Source of the DNA: Sphaerolaimus hirsutus
Taxonomy: Eukaryota > Nematoda > Chromadorea > Monhysterida > Sphaerolaimidae
Reading direction: 5' to 3'
Assembly (NCBI GenBank): GCA_964036195.1
Contig: OZ038457.1
Location: forward strand, 11,931,147-11,995,146
DNA length: 64,000 nucleotides
Shown one piece after another: positions 27,201 to 33,200 of this stretch. The notes under the pieces are model-generated. The model was not told the origin of the DNA. It did no database searches and saw nothing but the letters and a program-made list of their open reading frames with translations. Position numbers and translations under genes: made by a program. The stretch's first letter is position 1. Each line of letters starts with the position of its first letter.

Positions 27201-30200
27201 CACTGTGTATGGTATTATACTTTGAGCTTTGTCATGAGAGTGATTTGATGGTATGAGATCTCGACTGATTGCTCCGTCATCTTCAGTTTTGGACAGCCAT
27301 CTGCATGTTATGGAGACCGAGCCAAATATATATTCCATTCACATAGTATAAAATGGTGGACAAAAAGTTTTTTAACACATGCTGTGTTGGCATCCATTAG
27401 CAAAATGATCCTACCTGTGACAATCAAATGTACTGGTTTCATCACCATCAGCAACTTCCACTTTATCCAGATACCACCTGAAAGATAAGAAACCAATGGA
27501 GAATAATGTAAAGAACCAAACATATTTATGAATAATTATACACATGCATCACATTGATGGTTATATCTAACATTTAAGCATTGGAAGCAACAAACCCAGG
27601 GCCAATGCCAGAATTGTCGTGTCTGATTCTGATCTTTTGCATTTTTCCAATCGCTGGCAGATCAAAGCTGAAATCATTTCTGTCGCCACGTTCAAACAGG
27701 TTACCACGGCCGCGCAGCTGTAGCTCACCACTTTCACCACGATCTCCAAACAGTGTAATGTAGACATTCGCATCAGTACCAGCACCTCGTTTTGTGCCTG
27801 TAAGGGAGTGAAAAACAGTGTGTGCCAGAATGGTAGGTAGAATAGAGTGAAACAAAAACTGTTATATTTACTCTGCAGATATACTTTTAGAAGTAAACCC
27901 CACAACTATGGAACTACATTCATACAGTGTTATTAATTAAAAAATTTTGGGAAAATTATGATGAGAAAACAAGTCCTTAGTTTGGAAATTTGATAACTCC
28001 CGAATCAAAAAGTCTGATCAAATAATAACACCCTGGGGGACTTATTCAAGGATTAACACTAGGTACATAAATTGCACAATGACATCATGCCTTCACAAAC
28101 CAAGCCACATCCATCAGCAGCAAACACGCACCTAAAGACCTCCCAACCAACCAGTAAAAATGCTGATATCATACTTCTTCTGACCTACACTTTGTTTGGA
28201 CCGGGCCCCCATCTGATTGACATAAAAGGTTCTGCAGCACCGGCCATCATCTTCATCTTTGGCTAGCCATTTTTCACACTCAAACATTGTAGGCACATTG
28301 TTGCGACGATTTGTAACGAGAACATGGTCGACAAACCAGCCTGGGGCACGGCCAGTGTTGTCGTGTTCAAGCCTGAAATTCACACTCAGAGGATTTATTA
28401 TATATGTTGACTGGCAGTGTTGAGCGTGGGAAAAATTGATTTTTGTTGTGACTGGTAGGATTGGAACTGGGTATATGACACCTTCATAATTAAAACAATC
28501 AATGAATGCTTACCTAATGCGTAATTATAGATGCACACAGTAGTAGGGTGTCAACAATTTTTTTTACGGAAAACGGAAACGGAAACGAAAATTTTCTTGC
28601 ACTTGCCGGAAAACGGAAATGGAAACGGAAAAATATTTGCACTTGCCGGAAAATGGAATGGAAAACGGAAAAAAATTGGCCTGCGGAAAGCAGAAAATGG
28701 AAAACGGAACGAATTTTGCCTGTGGAAACGGAAACAATTTTGCACTTGCCGGAAAACGGAAACGGAAACGGAAAATTTTTTTCACTTGCCGGAAAACGGA
28801 ACGGAAAATGGACAAAATTGCCTGCGGAAAGCGGAAACGGAAAACGGAAAACTGAAATTTGACACCCTACACAGTAGTACACCACTGAAACTTGGCAAAC
28901 TCTTAAATCTGCTTTGTTTCAGGATTTGAAATATAGATTTTGACTTTAGATATAAAAATAAAAAAATTTTGAACATGTCCCATTTTTCAGTCTCGGCGTA
29001 GTGCCATCAAAGAGCGTAAAAGCATGGCAAAAACGCGAGCATTGCACAATTTTAGTAGTTGATTGAACTCACTACAGGTTTTGTAGTAAGTTCAATCAAC
29101 TACTACACAATGCAGCTGTGCACAAACCGTATCCGATCCAGCTTGCCCACATCATGTGCACGAAGTGTGAAATGATCAGTGGCGCCGCGCTCAAAGTTCA
29201 TGCGCCTTCCATTCGGCGTGTACAGTTGAAGGCGTGGGGTGCTGCCATTGCTCCCAAATAGTGTTATAAATACGTTCGCATCTGTTCCTGAACCGAATTT
29301 AGCACCAGTCACAACCTTGATCTCATATTCTGAAGAAGTGGTTGGTAACAAGATTAAAAACAAATCAAAATATTGTGACTGCGGTTTTCTCGACGAAAAA
29401 TCAGCGCTTCTTTCAAATTGTCGCCAAAACATTTAATCTAGGTAGATAGATGCAGAGTTAAACCACGAGATAAACTTTTAGAAGTAATCGGTGCAAGGAT
29501 TGAGATACTTATAACAATTCGGATAGAGAGTACAGAATTCCTACTGAGGGTATGCTAGCTGAAGATGTTTAGGAGGTTGAAAGTAAATACCTACCATATG
29601 TTGGCCTTTGAGGGAAAAGAACACAAAAAAGAGCTGGGAGAATAAATCAATACATATGTACTCAGCTAAAAATAGTCAAAAATTGGATGTTTCAGCTAGG
29701 GATAGCTGAACGAGGTCTCGGATACCAGGTAGATAGATGGTTGGAGCCTTTTGCAGTGGGAAGTAACACCCGCCGGAATTACAGCTCAGCGGCGTTTGAC
29801 GTGAAATGATGACGTCGTAAAATTGATTACATCAAAATGGACAAAGGTACAGCACTGAAATTTCAGAATTGGATAGTTCTAGTAATTGTGTGTAATGTCC
29901 CAAAAAAAATTTTATCAAATAATCATTATTTAAGTAGTTATCAATTTACCGTCAAAATTTTTTGGTGACGTAAAATGTTTGACGTGAAATGTTGACGTAG
30001 AATGTGTAAATTTCGACGGTAAATTAATAACTACTTAAATAATGATTATTTGATAAAATTTGTTTGGGACATTACACACAATTACTAGAACTATCTAATT
30101 CTGAAATTTCAATGCTGTACCTTTGTCCATTTTGATGTAATCAATTTTACGACGTAATCATTTCACGTCAAACGCCGCTGAGCTGTAATTCCGGCTTAGA

Positions 30201-33200
30201 GCCACTTTCAATGACTCGGTGATTTCGCAGGTCAACGCTGTACTCAATAACACTGACTGCACTCAATAGTTGTCAACTGCCATGTTTTAACACATGTGGT
30301 GTCAAATTGCCTTCAAACACTCTACATGTTATATTAGATTGATTACCTTGTGTCATCATGACTTTTTTGAAATTCCTTAAATTAAATACAGTCTATTTGA
30401 GAGACAAAGTAGATTTAGATGGGGGATGGGTTTAGATGTGGGATGAGCCTACGTCTTCCAGTGTAGTTCCAGTGTTGACCGATCAATGTCATCGAACCCC
30501 ATAACAAACCTGTCATTTCCGAATGCCTCATTGTCGGGGCTGTGAAAAGCTCTCGACTAATCTGACAATCCGAGTGATACAGCGACAGCCAATCGTCACA
30601 TTCAAAAATATAAAGTGCATGCGTTTCCAAATTTCGTAGTTCGACGCTTTTGATGAATAGTGAATCTTCCTCAGCCAGAGCATCAGTCTGCGAAAATGGA
30701 AGTTCGTATTAGGTATACTCGGCGGACATCACATTAAGTATGGAAACCTACCATAACCCACCTGAATAATGAAACAAAAATTATACAGTTTTTTTTATCA
30801 CAATTTTTTTTTGACTATGGAATCATTAATTATGAAGATAATCACAAGATTGTATTCATTCAATTATGGTTGGATTACGCGCAAAATAAAAATGCGCTCC
30901 ACTCCGCTGTCTTATCGCCGGTCGGTTATTGTTGATTATACCTTCCAAATGCAAATATACAAACCCACCTCCAAAACAACACTCCCAACATGATCAACAT
31001 TAGGCGCTTGCACAGTACACACATGTTTGCTGTTTGCCATGAACTGGACCCTTCTGCCATCATCCATCTCAACCATGTTGTTGCCGCCCAACTTGAACTT
31101 GCCAGGTGCCATGCCGCGCTTTCCACTTTTGATCCGTAGAAACACATTGGCCGATGATGCCCCTGATGGCAGCGAGCCAATGTGCAGCACAACTTCGTAC
31201 TGCGCCTGCGTTGCATTCATCTCGACATTGATCGCTGAATAACGAAAATTATAGAGATCGGGAATCGGGATCCCGTGCCGTTTGAACCCTACCTTATGGG
31301 AAATTTGTGCACTTATCGACCTTAGAAATAAGCATCGCACATGGACTTAACACATTTCTTACTGCTTTTTGACAAAGAGTCGACTTATCGACTTTTTGTT
31401 GGATACAGCATGGAGTTATCGACTTGTTGCTCGAGATTTTCTAAAAATTGCTCTAAGGTATTTGTCCCAAATGAATTCTAAATGCCATGTCAGTGCTCAA
31501 CTCGATTTTCGGAACTCCGGGGTCTTTTAGTCTGTCAGAAGTGGGCGCCTCAATTGTAGAATACCTACAAGCTTCGGCTCAGTCGATCTCCTGCGCAAGC
31601 TTGCGTACTGGTTCCGCCGATTAAAATGTGCATAATTGTTGCCACTCGTTGTTTGTCTAAATGACGATCCATAATACTGGGCTGGCTGCGGGGCCCAGCC
31701 AATATCACCACGACGATTGACCACACCAATATTTCGCCTAACCTGTAAATAGAAGATTAGTGTCTGGTGGAACATAGAGGAAATGAGTCATTCAAAGTGA
31801 TCAGTCACCGGAACAGTATTTATGCGATGTTGTGTGACGGGAAGACTGGCGCGTGAATGTAGTTGTCGTCCAGTCTGAGTTCCAGTAGTCCTGGAAAATT
31901 GTGGCTCTTTCTTTGGATATTGTCTTCGATAATATGTTTTCATTGGGTATTACCTTAAATCCTTGAATAGTGATGTAAAAGCGCCATGGCGCTGGCGCCT
32001 GGCGCTAGCGCCAAAGCAAAAAGCGCCATGGCGCTTTTGGCGCTTGGCGCTAAAATGCTCTGGCGCCATTGGCGCTTGGCGCCATGCTTCCGAAAGGCGC
32101 CATGGCGCTTATGGCGCTTGGCGCTATTTTCCGGTGGCGCCGTTGGCGCTTGGCGCTAGCATTTTAAAAGGCGCCAAAAAAGCGCCAGAGAATGATAAAT
32201 TGATGCTGCGATAACTGACTGCGAATTGCTTAATTAAGCTCGATGGCCAATTCATTTTATGGCTATTTTTATTCTTATGAATCAAGTGTGCATCATACTA
32301 CCGGTCTAATAAGTCTTAAAAGCCATGTAAAATGCCCTGTAAAATGTGAAACATATTGAAATTTGACATTCTACAGTGTCTTTCAAATGACATTTTACAG
32401 AATATTTTACATGACATTTGACATTTTATGGGTTTTTTTACAAATTTTTTGGCATTTTACAGGTAATTTGACACTTAACAGAGTTTTACAAGGTCTGGGA
32501 GTGTCCCCGGGTGGAATTTCTACCTTTAGTGTTAAGCAAGAAATTTTTTTGGCTTTCTTTTGACTATTATTACGTACTGGGAGTCGAAAGAAGTCATAAG
32601 GTGATGAAACTGATAGATGAACTGTGCCTGTGTCATAAAAGGAAAATATTTTGGCGCTGGCGCCATTGGCGCTTGGCGCCATAGCCTCCTGGCGCCATTG
32701 GCGCTTGGCGCCGTGGTCTGGAAAAGCGCCATGGCGCTTTTGGCGCTTGGCGCTATTTTGTCGTGGCGCCATTGGCGCTTGGCGCTGAACTTTAAAAAGC
32801 GCCATGGCGCTTTTGGCGCTTGGCGCTAAAATCCTGGCGCTTTTTACATCACTATCCTTGAAACCGATTCCTAACTTGAATAACACCCCCTTGAATAATT
32901 CCCCCTGTTGGCCAGGTGAGAAAAATATAACTCATCCCTTTTAGTGACTCCCCTCTGTGTATTTGATACCTGCAACCGCAATTAGCATTGAAAAAATCGT
33001 CAATTTTTAGAAAATATGTATAATCAATAAAATCTCAGAAAATTTCTCAAGAAAAAGATACCATTAAATCTCTCCACAAAAACGGGAAAAATATAAACAA
33101 ATATAAATCTCAGAATTTGAGAGATTTTCTGATATTTTTAAAAATCTCAGAAAATCTCTCAAAAAGAAAATATAATTAAATCTCTCTACAAAATCGTGAA

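Noticed and set aside
28514-28885. Open frames in all directions over the GGAAAACGG array
   Set aside because: Product of the repeated unit; contained within an element fixed by its target duplication.
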